From: Bacillota bacterium
GTDB taxonomy: Bacteria; Bacillota; Clostridia; Lachnospirales; Lachnospiraceae
DNA: 29,696 nt
Direction of reading: 5' to 3'
Assembly (NCBI GenBank): GCA_023412855.1
Contig: JAEZRJ010000002.1
Coordinates: 1-29,696 of the forward strand
A program made the position numbers and the translations under genes. Under the pieces are notes generated by a model that worked only from the letters and a program-made list of their open reading frames with translations, did not search any database and had not been told where the DNA came from. Position 1 is the stretch's first letter. Each line of letters begins with the position of its first letter. Below, one piece after another: positions 23,262 to 29,696 of this stretch.

Positions 23262-23316
23262 GAAGGCTTACCGATAGAAGATTAAAAAGCTGCCAAAGAG
23301 CAGAATGGAGGAATAT

Positions 23317-23805
23317 ATGAAATCAGCAAAAGGAACAGTTTTTAAATATGGGGACAATGTGGATACGGACGTTATCATTCCCGCAAGATATCTGAACTCT
23401 TCCGATCCGGCAGAACTTGCAACCCACTGCATGGAGGATATCGATAAGGATTTTATTAAGGATATAAAAAAAGGAGATATTATCGTAGCGAACAAAAACT
23501 TCGGCTGCGGTTCCTCCAGGGAACATGCTCCAATAGCGATAAAGGCGGCTGGGATAAGCTGTGTAATCGCAGAGACCTTTGCGAGAATCTTTTACCGCAA
23601 TGCAATCAATATAGGACTTCCTATTATTGAGTGCCCCGAGGCATCCAAGGGAATTGAGGCGGGAGACGAAGTGGAAGTGAACTTCGATACCGGAGTCATT
23701 ACCAATCTGACGAAGGGAACAAAGTTCCAAGGTCAGGCTTTTCCTGAGTTCATGCAGAAGATTATTGCGTCGGAAGGGTTGATTAATTATATCAACAATA
23801 GATAA
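23317..23805 (+). CDS. leuD: 3-isopropylmalate dehydratase, small subunit
   Basis: 162 aa from the ATG at 23317, which has GGAGG a few bases upstream (the in-frame ATG at 23305 precedes that SD). This is the swivel domain that closes over the LeuC iron-sulfur site; the substrate-recognition loop FGCGSSREHAP is present, as is the N-terminal GDNVDTDVIIPARYL motif. Co-transcribed with leuC and ended by the terminator at 23813. Confidence 0.95.
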   Translation: MKSAKGTVFKYGDNVDTDVIIPARYLNSSDPAELATHCMEDIDKDFIKDIKKGDIIVANKNFGCGSSREHAPIAIKAAGISCVIAETFARIFYRNAINIGLPIIECPEASKGIEAGDEVEVNFDTGVITNLTKGTKFQGQAFPEFMQKIIASEGLINYINNR

Positions 23806-23812
23806 AACTTTG

Positions 23813-23857
23813 AAACCGGCATCCCGCCTGCAATATCGCAGCGAGATGCCGGTTTTT
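23813..23857 (+). terminator. Intrinsic terminator of leuCD
   Basis: AAACCGGCATCCCGC (23813-23827) pairs with GCGAGATGCCGGTTT (23841-23855) except for one C-A mismatch. The loop is 13 nt and the right arm merges into TTTTTCTG. Confidence 0.9.
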
Positions 23858-23863
23858 CTGTAA

Positions 23864-23906
23864 ACAGAAAAGCCCTTCGGGCAAACAATGCGCAGCTACG
23901 CGCGCA
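23864..23906 (-). terminator. Minus-strand terminator region of the histidine phosphatase
   Basis: Reading on the minus strand: a hairpin TGCGC/GCGCA (23906-23902 with 23893-23889), then the short GCCC-GAA-GGGC stem (23882-23872) followed by TTTTCTG. The second stem is only 4 bp, so termination strength is uncertain. It faces the leuCD terminator. Confidence 0.5.
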
Positions 23907-23918
23907 GAACAAAAGATG

Positions 23919-23962
23919 TGCTGCCAAAGTATTCGGCCGCATGAGTGTGAGAAGCACACTTT
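23919..23962 (-). repeat. Dispersed 3'-end element, copy B
   Basis: The second copy of the element at 13331-13373. It begins TGCTGCCAAAGTATTCGGCC on the plus strand and ends 2 nt before the stop codon of the minus-strand phosphatase gene. It contains AGTGTG-AGAAG-CACACT, a perfect 6-bp hairpin. The corresponding hairpin in copy A differs in sequence but is preserved through changed pairs. Confidence 0.7.
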
Positions 23963-23964
23963 TA

Positions 23965-24756
23965 TCATAGCTGAAACGGCTCCGCAAAATATCCCGCCTG
24001 TGAAATCGGCTCGTTACCATCGCGCAGATGTGAGGTATCCCCTATTACCTGACCGCGGAAATACGCTTCGCCGGGGACCCTTTCTTCCGAAATGAGAACA
24101 GTAACCGAAGTAGGCGCGATGAAAAAGTTCTGCCATAATAAAGTAGGAGCGATTCCTAACAGATGTGACATCATCGCAAAGGTAACACCCAGATGGCAGA
24201 AAATAACGATGGTATCATCGCTGTAAGGCTTTAAGAGCTTAGCGGTACCGGCATCTTTTCCTGAATCGGGAGTAAGGGAAGAAACACCGGACTCCTCTTT
24301 TATTATTCCGGTGCGGTATATCATACCGTCCCTCGCATAGCCGTATTTTACCAAGATATTATCGAGACCATGACAAACCTCATCGAATGCAGGCTTCAGC
24401 TCGCTATTGCTCCTAAGAACAGCCGCTTCATGCCAATGATCTTTATCATAGAACAACGGTTCCGCCGTCCAGTAAGAAGGCATGAAGTCCCAAGGCACAC
24501 CGTATCTCCCGGTAGTAGGATCAGTAATCGGATAATAGAACTCCCGAAGCCAATCATAAGTAACAGACTGCCTGTTCATAATATTTAAACTGCAAGAAGC
24601 AGTATCCTGTGCCCGTCCCAAGGGAGAGCAGTAAAAGTCCTTTACATTCCATCCGCTTACCCTCTTTGCAAGAAGTTTCGCTTCCCTCCAGCCCTTTTGC
24701 GTCAAGGTATCGTTCGCATAATCGGGGTCTCCGTGCCTGATAAAAATAATTTTCAT
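23965..24756 (-). CDS. Histidine phosphatase family protein
   Basis: 263 aa from the ATG at 24756, which has AAAGG 9 nt upstream; an ATG three codons earlier is too close to that SD. The phosphoglycerate-mutase-like signature IIFIRHGDPDY at the N-terminus carries the phospho-acceptor His. SPLGRAQDTA and the second His in VIFCHLGVTFAM complete the usual active site. The C-terminal part is longer than in minimal 200-aa family members. Such enzymes dephosphorylate varied small molecules, and the substrate is not evident. It is a single gene between leuCD and an AT-rich accessory stretch. Confidence 0.9.
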   Translation of the reverse strand: MKIIFIRHGDPDYANDTLTQKGWREAKLLAKRVSGWNVKDFYCSPLGRAQDTASCSLNIMNRQSVTYDWLREFYYPITDPTTGRYGVPWDFMPSYWTAEPLFYDKDHWHEAAVLRSNSELKPAFDEVCHGLDNILVKYGYARDGMIYRTGIIKEESGVSSLTPDSGKDAGTAKLLKPYSDDTIVIFCHLGVTFAMMSHLLGIAPTLLWQNFFIAPTSVTVLISEERVPGEAYFRGQVIGDTSHLRDGNEPISQAGYFAEPFQL

Positions 24757-24788
24757 TACATTCATCCTTTCGTATATTAGTAGAAATA

Positions 24789-25076
24789 TTGTGTAGTTGC
24801 ATGATGACAAGCACTTATATTGTTGCTATGAACAGCATGGCTGTGAATAGTAACCTTATATTTACAAATGCTGCAAAAGGCGTATCTAAATCAAAGCTTG
24901 ATATCGCCCTATTAGTCAATGGCATTATACTACAATTAGATGAAGGCAACAAGGAGGAGATAAACTCCGGGTGCTGTTATAAAGTGAGCTTAGGAAAAAT
25001 TCATCTGTCAGGTCAGCAACCAAATAACGCCCTGGTTGTATATATTGGTTTAAATGGATTAAAAGCTTTAATATGA
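24789..25076 (+). CDS. Doubtful 95-aa ORF
   Basis: An open frame without a recognisable SD, starting inside the region that should hold the promoter of the divergent phosphatase gene. The C-terminal 60 residues (from about KLDIALLVNGIILQLDEG) look moderately protein-like, with alternating hydrophobic and charged residues. The N-terminus (MCSCMMTSTYIVAMNSM) does not. It could be the remnant of a larger gene or chance. The surrounding DNA is AT-rich, and a MITE lies 155 bp downstream. Confidence 0.25.
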   Translation: MCSCMMTSTYIVAMNSMAVNSNLIFTNAAKGVSKSKLDIALLVNGIILQLDEGNKEEINSGCCYKVSLGKIHLSGQQPNNALVVYIGLNGLKALI

Positions 25077-25230
25077 GAAAATACTGTAATTCTCCGTTCA
25101 TACACTGTATAATTAAACAAAATGAATGGTACATGATTGTTTACGAACTAGCTTTATTAGAATGATTATTTTGAATGTTGCCTTGAATAAATAATATTGT
25201 TATAGAAAGAAAAAAATATTAAATAACTTA

Positions 25231-25391
25231 GAGTGTGTCTGAAAACTGCTTGTTTCAAGATGTGCGTCACACTTTGTGGGAGATTTGTTCCCAAATGAAG
25301 ACGGCGTAGTGGGCTACGTCAACTGAATTTGGGACAAAAATACCGCAAAGTGGGGCGTACAGATTGGGGCAATGAGTTTTCAGACACACCC
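25231..25391. mobile_element. 161-bp MITE with TA target duplication
   Basis: The terminal inverted repeats GAGTGTGTCTGAAAACTGC... and its partner ending AGTTTTCAGACACACCC match at about 18-19 of 22 positions. They are flanked on both sides by TA (25229-25230 and 25392-25393). The halves are also imperfectly complementary throughout: TTTGTTCCCAAAT pairs with ATTTGGGACAAA, and the tip is GTAG-TGGG-CTAC near 25307-25318. The whole element can therefore fold into one long hairpin. It holds no ORF. TA duplication and short size fit a non-autonomous relative of IS630/Tc1-mariner elements; the parent element is not in the window. Confidence 0.8.
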
Positions 25392-25446
25392 TAATGAAAA
25401 GTGACAACAAGGTGACGAACGTAATTTATTTGGAGGAACTATACAT

Positions 25447-25902
25447 ATGGAAGTCAGAGAAATAAGAAAAAATGATTTAGAAAAAATAATTGAGCTGATA
25501 AAACAGGGGATTCCTTATGTATTGCCATATAATGTGTACGTATATTGGATATTGCAGAATTATTATTCATCAACATGCAAGGTCGTAGAGTCAGAGGATA
25601 AAATAATTGGATATATAAGCGGGATTCCCAGTTTGGATAAAGAAACAATCTTTATTTGGCAATTATGTGTTGACATTAAGCACAGGGGGGACGGTATCGG
25701 AACAATGATGATCGATTCTCTTGTTAGCGAGGCTAAAAGATTAGGTTATTGTAATATTCAGCTTTCTATTTCAGATACAAACATAGCGAGCCAAACATTA
25801 TTTAAGAGTTATGCTGAAAAGAAAAGTATGGAAATATATGAAAAAGGCATTGAGAAATTTGAAGATCAGACAGAATTTGTGTTTCAAATTAACATAGTGT
25901 AA
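25447..25902 (+). CDS. GNAT acetyltransferase resembling EctA (diaminobutyrate acetyltransferase)
   Basis: 151 aa. The layout follows L-2,4-diaminobutyrate acetyltransferases: an NVYVYWILQNYYSSTCKVVE block, an IIGYISGIPS segment, then FIWQLCVDIKHRGDGIGTMM, the acetyl-CoA binding loop, and NIASQTLFKSYAEKK. The strong SD GGAGGA lies 9 nt before the ATG. No ectB or ectC gene is nearby, so ectoine synthesis is not indicated. It may acetylate diaminobutyrate or another diamine, or be a diverged GNAT. The gene is AT-rich and sits just after a MITE, which suggests horizontal acquisition. Confidence 0.8.
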   Translation: MEVREIRKNDLEKIIELIKQGIPYVLPYNVYVYWILQNYYSSTCKVVESEDKIIGYISGIPSLDKETIFIWQLCVDIKHRGDGIGTMMIDSLVSEAKRLGYCNIQLSISDTNIASQTLFKSYAEKKSMEIYEKGIEKFEDQTEFVFQINIV

Positions 25903-25949
25903 AATATCACCTTCAACAGCCCCCGCTCCTTCCCATATTCCCATCAATA

Positions 25950-25958
25950 TGTTAAAAT
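25950..25958 (+). promoter_or_regulatory. Possible extended -10 promoter of the TPR/DUF4037 pair
   Basis: TGTTAAAAT (25950-25958) fits TGnTAAAAT. There is no convincing -35 box. It is 46 nt before the TPR gene start. Confidence 0.35.
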
Positions 25959-26003
25959 ACCATTTAATAATAAAAGTCACAATCAAAAGGAGCTATCCCA
26001 TAA

Positions 26004-26873
26004 ATGAATACCGAACAATTTTTTGGACATCTGGACAATTTGTTCCGGAGAAATGAAATAGATAAAGTGGAGCCCTATCTGCTGGAAGAACTGGAAAAAG
26101 CCAAAGAAGCGGAAGACTACCCTGCATATATCGTAATTGGCAACGAAATGATAGGCTTTTACCGCAGCACCTCTCTATTTAAAAAGGCCTTTGACATCGC
26201 AGAGGATGTCCTTTTACTTTTAGAAGAATTACAACTGGAAAACAGTGAACATTTCGCCACAACGCTTCTGAATGCAGCGACGGCTTACCGCGCGGCAGGA
26301 GAACTGGAACCGGCGTACAAATACTACTTGCAGGCACTTCAGATATATGAAAACCTGCTCCCAAAAGATGATTACCGTTTCGCAGGACTCTACAACAACA
26401 TGAGCATTTTGCTGGAGCAGATGAATGAGAATGAAAAAGCAGCGGAGCTTTCCAAAAGAGCCCTGTCCATCGTAAGCGCCATGGAAAATAGTGAAGCGGA
26501 GCAGGCGACGACCTTGACGAATCTTGCACTTTTGTATTTTAAAATGGACAAGCCTGAGGATGCTTCAAAAGCTTTGGAAGAAGCTCTGGGATTCTTCGAT
26601 GCTGCAGGAGGAGAGCATACAGACGCTCATTATAGTGCGGCCCTCGCAGGTGTGGGAGAAGCATATTTCCGTATAGGAGATTATGAAAACTCCTTGCTTT
26701 CCTATGAGAAGGCGCTGTCTGAGGTAAAAAAGCATTTTGGTGAGAACCAAAGCTATGGCGTGCTGTGCGAAAATTGTGCCGCAGTTTGTGAATGCCTGGA
26801 GGATAAGGAAAAAGCGGAATATTATAGGAAGAATGCGGAAGAAATTTATGCTAGAATTGGGTTGCAGCAATGA
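26004..26873 (+). CDS. Tetratricopeptide repeat protein
   Basis: 289 aa, acidic and helical throughout, with no signal peptide or membrane segment. Several TPR units can be read from about residue 80 on: AAGELEPAYKYYLQALQIYE, then AGLYNNMSILLEQMNENEKA, then TLTNLALLYFKMDKPEDASK, then AGVGEAYFRIGDYENSLLSY, and a last degenerate unit. Such proteins are scaffolds for protein contacts. The stop codon overlaps the start of the DUF4037 gene (ATGA), and the pair is probably functionally linked. AAGGAGC precedes the start. Confidence 0.9.
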   Translation: MNTEQFFGHLDNLFRRNEIDKVEPYLLEELEKAKEAEDYPAYIVIGNEMIGFYRSTSLFKKAFDIAEDVLLLLEELQLENSEHFATTLLNAATAYRAAGELEPAYKYYLQALQIYENLLPKDDYRFAGLYNNMSILLEQMNENEKAAELSKRALSIVSAMENSEAEQATTLTNLALLYFKMDKPEDASKALEEALGFFDAAGGEHTDAHYSAALAGVGEAYFRIGDYENSLLSYEKALSEVKKHFGENQSYGVLCENCAAVCECLEDKEKAEYYRKNAEEIYARIGLQQ

Positions 26874-27850
26874 AAGGCTTAGAGTTATCGGAAAAATATT
26901 ACCTTGCATACGGTAAAAAAATGTTAGAAGAAAAATTTCCCGAGGCTGCAGGACGGGCGGCGGTTGGCTTGGCCGGACAAGGTTCCGAGTGCCTCGGTTT
27001 TGACGACGAGATTTCCATGGACCACGATTACGGACCTTCCTTTTGCGTCTGGCTGACGAAAGAAGATTATGAGAAGTACGGTGAAAAAATGACTCAGGAA
27101 TTTGAAAGACTCCCGGCGGATTTCGAAGGGGTATCGGGAAGAATCGTGAGTGCCCATGGAAGGGGGAGAGTAGGCGTACACGCAATTCCTGATTTTTACT
27201 ATGGACTCATCGGCTGTGAGGATGTTCCGGGAAGTAATATGGAATGGCTGCGGATACCGGAGTCCATGCTTTGCAGCGCGGTGAACGGCAAAGTGTTTGC
27301 AGATCCTTTGGGAGAATTCAGCCGGATACGAAATGAACTGCTGGCATTTTATCCCGAGGATGTAAGGGTAAAAAAGATAGCGGCAAGAGCAGCCGTTATG
27401 GCTCAGTCCGGACAATACAACTACGCAAGGGCGATGAAACGGGGAGAGCATGTAGCGGCACAGCTTTCTCTGGCAGAATTTATAAAAAGCACAATTTCTA
27501 TGGTATATCTTCTGAATAAAAAATATACACCCTTTTATAAATGGATGCACCATGGAATGAAAGAACTTCCCGTATTATCTGAAATCGGTGAAATACTAAA
27601 TATTCTCGCCCGGACAGAAAATCAGACAGAGGCTTGGAAAGATGCAAAGGCAAAGGATTATTTATATACGCTGAATACGAAGGATCAAAAGGTGATTATC
27701 GTGGAAGCGATATGCAATCTGGTGCTTCAGGAGCTTACCTCGCAGGGACTTACGGAAGGTGAAGATAACTTTTTAGAGAATCATGTAATATGCATTATGG
27801 AAAAGATAAAGGATCCTAATATCCGAACCCTGCAGATTATGGAAGGATGA
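26870..27850 (+). CDS. DUF4037 protein, nucleotidyltransferase-like
   Basis: 326 aa. The N-terminal GQGSECLGFDDEISMDHDYG, followed by PSFCVWL, is the signature of DUF4037 proteins and resembles the GS-(x)n-DxD motif of the polymerase-beta nucleotidyltransferase fold (Gly38-Ser39, Asp51, Asp53). The C-terminal part is helical (about 190-320), as in antibiotic-type nucleotidyltransferases. The activity and acceptor are unknown. The 4-nt overlap with the TPR gene implies coupled translation. The stop at 27850 is 3 bp before the ruvAB promoter. Confidence 0.88.
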   Translation: MKGLELSEKYYLAYGKKMLEEKFPEAAGRAAVGLAGQGSECLGFDDEISMDHDYGPSFCVWLTKEDYEKYGEKMTQEFERLPADFEGVSGRIVSAHGRGRVGVHAIPDFYYGLIGCEDVPGSNMEWLRIPESMLCSAVNGKVFADPLGEFSRIRNELLAFYPEDVRVKKIAARAAVMAQSGQYNYARAMKRGEHVAAQLSLAEFIKSTISMVYLLNKKYTPFYKWMHHGMKELPVLSEIGEILNILARTENQTEAWKDAKAKDYLYTLNTKDQKVIIVEAICNLVLQELTSQGLTEGEDNFLENHVICIMEKIKDPNIRTLQIMEG

Positions 27851-27852
27851 TG

Positions 27853-27881
27853 TTGCAAACGTACGTTCGCCGTGATATACT
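27853..27881 (+). promoter_or_regulatory. ruvAB promoter with LexA (SOS) box in the spacer
   Basis: TTGCAA (27853-27858), a 17-nt spacer and TATACT (27876-27881), with TG at 27873-27874. Positions 27856-27869 read CAAACGTACGTTCG, which differs at one base from the Gram-positive LexA consensus CGAACRNRYGTTCG. A bound LexA would cover the promoter, so ruvAB should be induced by DNA damage. Confidence 0.85.
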
Positions 27882-27928
27882 TAATTTCATACACATGAAA
27901 TGAAAAACAAAAATCAGGAGAAACGGTT

Positions 27929-28534
27929 ATGATAGCATATATAAAAGGCGAAATCGCTGATATTACAGAGGATAATCTCGTTCTGGAGGCGAACAGCATC
28001 GGATACAATATTAAAATATCCTCGGGTACGGCAGGAATGCTGCCGGGAATCGGCGAGGAAGTGAAGATATACACCTATACCTGTGTAAGAGAGGATGCAT
28101 TCCATCTGTACGGCTTTCTTACGAAGGACGATCTGGACATATTCAAGAAGCTGATTACGGTAAATGGAATCGGTCCCAAGGGCGGCCTTGCCATCTTGTC
28201 AGTAATGAGTGCGGACAGCTTACGGTTCGCTATTATTTCGGGAGATGTGAAGGAAATTTCCAAAGCGCCCGGCATTGGGAAGAAGACTGCCGAGAGAGTA
28301 ATCCTCGACCTTAGGGATAAGGTTTCCATAGAAGATACTTTCGTGAATAAAGGTATGGGCGGCGGTCTTAGCGAGGCATCATCCGGTGATACAAGCGCCA
28401 GGAATGAAGCGATAGAAGCGCTTACTGCATTGGGTTATTCCGCCTCCGAGGCGTTAAAGGCAGTAAAGCAGATTGCTGTTACAGAGGATATGGATACGGA
28501 GGATATCTTGAAGCTTGCGCTTAAGAAGATATAA
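27929..28534 (+). CDS. ruvA: Holliday junction branch migration protein RuvA
   Basis: 201 aa, the usual RuvA length. It has an N-terminal OB-fold (MIAYIKGEIADI), a helix-hairpin-helix region (LITVNGIGPKGGLAILS and APGIGKKTAERVILDLRDK) and a C-terminal domain that contacts RuvB (ARNEAIEALTALGYSASEA). RuvA holds the four-way junction while RuvB pumps DNA. The SD CAGGAGA precedes the ATG. It is the first gene of an operon with ruvB, 81 bp apart, under the LexA-box promoter. Confidence 0.97.
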   Translation: MIAYIKGEIADITEDNLVLEANSIGYNIKISSGTAGMLPGIGEEVKIYTYTCVREDAFHLYGFLTKDDLDIFKKLITVNGIGPKGGLAILSVMSADSLRFAIISGDVKEISKAPGIGKKTAERVILDLRDKVSIEDTFVNKGMGGGLSEASSGDTSARNEAIEALTALGYSASEALKAVKQIAVTEDMDTEDILKLALKKI

Positions 28535-28536
28535 TG

Positions 28537-28581
28537 AAGCGGGGACTTTCGCTGTGAACTGTGCTGTGAAAGCTGCCGCTT
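28537..28581 (+). other. Stem-loop between ruvA and ruvB
   Basis: AAGCGG (28537-28542) pairs with CCGCTT (28576-28581). A second inner stem, CTTTC with GAAAG, is separated by small internal loops. There is no T-run, so it is more likely an mRNA processing or stability element than a terminator. Confidence 0.45.
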
Positions 28582-28615
28582 GGATGTTTACTTTGAAAGG
28601 AAAATGGTTATATAA

Positions 28616-29614
28616 ATGGCAAGAAGAATGATAGAAACAAACCTGACGGAAGAAGATATAAAAATCGAAGGCTCGCTCAGACCACAGTGCCTTGCAGATT
28701 ATATCGGACAGGTGAAGGTGAAAGAGAATCTAAAGGTATATATCGACGCAGCAAAGCTTAGAAATGATTCCCTCGATCACGTCTTGTTCTACGGTCCTCC
28801 GGGGCTTGGAAAGACTACCTTGGCCGGTATTATAGCGGCGGAGATGGGAGTCAATATGAAGGTCACCAGCGGCCCGGCTATCGAGAAGCCGGGGGAGATG
28901 GCGGCGATCCTGAATAATTTACAGCCTGGTGATTTATTGTTCGTGGACGAGATTCACCGCCTGAACAGGCAAGTGGAAGAGGTTCTTTATCCGGCGATGG
29001 AGGACTATGTCATAGATATTATAATAGGAAAAGGTGCTGCGGCACGGTCTATACGCCTGGAACTTCCCAAGTTCACGCTGGTGGGGGCGACTACGAGAGC
29101 GGGACTTTTGACAGCTCCCTTAAGAGACCGCTTCGGCGTAATTCACCGGTTGGAATTCTACTCCGTCGAGGAGCTTAAAATTATTATTCTGCATTCCGCA
29201 AGGGTTTTGAACGTTGCGATCGAAGAACAGGGAGCAGAGGAACTGGCAAGGAGAAGCAGGGGAACGCCGCGGCTGGCGAACCGGATGCTGAAGCGGGTAA
29301 GGGACTACGCACAGATAAGGTACGATGGGATCATAACAGAAGAAGTGGCTAAGACAGCCCTGGATCTCATGGACGTGGACCGCATGGGATTAGATTATAT
29401 CGACAGGAACATCTTAATTACCATAATCGATAAGTTCAAGGGAGGTCCCGTGGGGCTGGACACGCTGGCTGCGTCCATCGGAGAGGATGCCGGCACCCTG
29501 GAGGACGTATATGAGCCTTACCTTTTAAAAAACGGATTTATAAACCGAACTCCGAAAGGAAGAACAGCGACAGATTTGGCATATCATCATTTAGGACTTG
29601 AAATTCCCTCTTAA
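28616..29614 (+). CDS. ruvB: Holliday junction branch migration ATPase RuvB
   Basis: 332 aa AAA+ motor. Walker A is GPPGLGKTT (60-68), Walker B is LLFVDEIH (Asp111, Glu112), then the sensor region TLVGATTRAG and the arginine-finger segment PLRDRFG. The C-terminal winged helix contacts DNA (LLKNGFINRTPKGRTATDLA). It forms the hexameric pump with RuvA. The nearest SD, AAAGGA, is about 14 nt from the ATG. Between them lies a 3-codon frame, ATG GTT ATA TAA, whose stop directly abuts the ruvB start, so start-stop reinitiation could contribute. Its significance is unclear. Confidence 0.97.
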   Translation: MARRMIETNLTEEDIKIEGSLRPQCLADYIGQVKVKENLKVYIDAAKLRNDSLDHVLFYGPPGLGKTTLAGIIAAEMGVNMKVTSGPAIEKPGEMAAILNNLQPGDLLFVDEIHRLNRQVEEVLYPAMEDYVIDIIIGKGAAARSIRLELPKFTLVGATTRAGLLTAPLRDRFGVIHRLEFYSVEELKIIILHSARVLNVAIEEQGAEELARRSRGTPRLANRMLKRVRDYAQIRYDGIITEEVAKTALDLMDVDRMGLDYIDRNILITIIDKFKGGPVGLDTLAASIGEDAGTLEDVYEPYLLKNGFINRTPKGRTATDLAYHHLGLEIPS

Positions 29615-29626
29615 TATCTATATAAT
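29598..29626 (+). promoter_or_regulatory. Promoter for the gene downstream of ruvB
   Basis: TTGAAA (29598-29603), a 17-nt spacer and a perfect TATAAT (29621-29626). It overlaps the last codons of ruvB and serves the gene starting at 29684. Confidence 0.65.
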
Positions 29627-29683
29627 AAATATTGTGTAAATTATGAATGTATTAGGGCATATTTTGTGTTAAGGGGTGAGGGA

Positions 29684-29696
29684 ATGTCGGCGAAGA
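29684..29696 (+). CDS. Start of a further gene, truncated by the window end (possibly zapA)
   Basis: The ATG at 29684 is preceded by a purine-rich AAGGGGTGAGGGA and encodes Met-Ser-Ala-Lys before the window ends. In related Clostridia the cell-division protein gene zapA often follows ruvB and begins in a similar way. Four residues cannot confirm this. Confidence 0.4.

Noticed and set aside
26565..27553. Two minus-strand ORFs of about 200 aa opposite the TPR and DUF4037 genes
   Set aside because: They are antisense shadows of conserved genes and show no features of their own.

Overview
The window looks like a chromosomal segment of an anaerobic, low-to-moderate GC Firmicute, most likely a Lachnospiraceae-type Clostridia. 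This rests on the protein families, on strong AGGAGG-type ribosome binding sites, on TTG starts preceded by strong Shine-Dalgarno (SD) sequences, on extended -10 promoters, and on the local gene orders (AMMECR1/dioxygenase-radical SAM, TPR-DUF4037, ruvAB followed by a probable zapA start). No rRNA, tRNA, CRISPR array, phage gene or intact insertion sequence was seen.

Layout. (1) 1-1000: an AT-rich accessory stretch with one GNAT acetyltransferase. It has a promoter, a 20-codon leader ORF, a stem-loop across the leader stop and an intrinsic terminator just before the gene, an architecture that suggests ribosome-mediated attenuation. (2) 1032-9738: a carbohydrate locus with a membrane-anchored AraC-type regulator, a lipoprotein solute-binding protein, two ABC permeases and a two-subunit GH2 beta-galactosidase (LacL/LacM, 17-nt overlap). 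No ATPase is encoded, so a shared MsmX-type ATPase is presumed. (3) 9791-13319: an operon of an unrecognised 298-aa protein, a minimal MerR-type DNA-binding protein, a LigB-type dioxygenase/AMMECR1 fusion and its radical SAM partner (AmmeMemoRadiSam system, function unknown). Its promoter runs into ten perfect copies of a 7-bp tandem repeat that fill most of the 5' UTR. (4) 13331-13882: a small lipoprotein on the minus strand. (5) 14167-23857: amino-acid biosynthesis, with a three-domain cobalamin-dependent methionine synthase-like protein, ilvB, two different ilvN-type regulatory subunits, ilvC, a divergent LysR regulator, and leuCD. leuA, leuB and ilvD are not here. (6) 23864-25902: a minus-strand histidine phosphatase, a 161-bp MITE flanked by TA dinucleotides, and an orphan EctA-like acetyltransferase. 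(7) 25950-27850: a translationally coupled TPR protein and DUF4037 nucleotidyltransferase-like protein. (8) 27853 to end: ruvAB behind a promoter with a LexA box in its spacer, then the start of a further gene.

The items most worth following up are the leader-peptide/terminator arrangement at 200-485, the 7-bp repeat ahead of the AmmeMemoRadiSam operon together with its two unexplained extra genes, the MITE, and a 43-bp element found at the 3' ends of two unrelated minus-strand genes.
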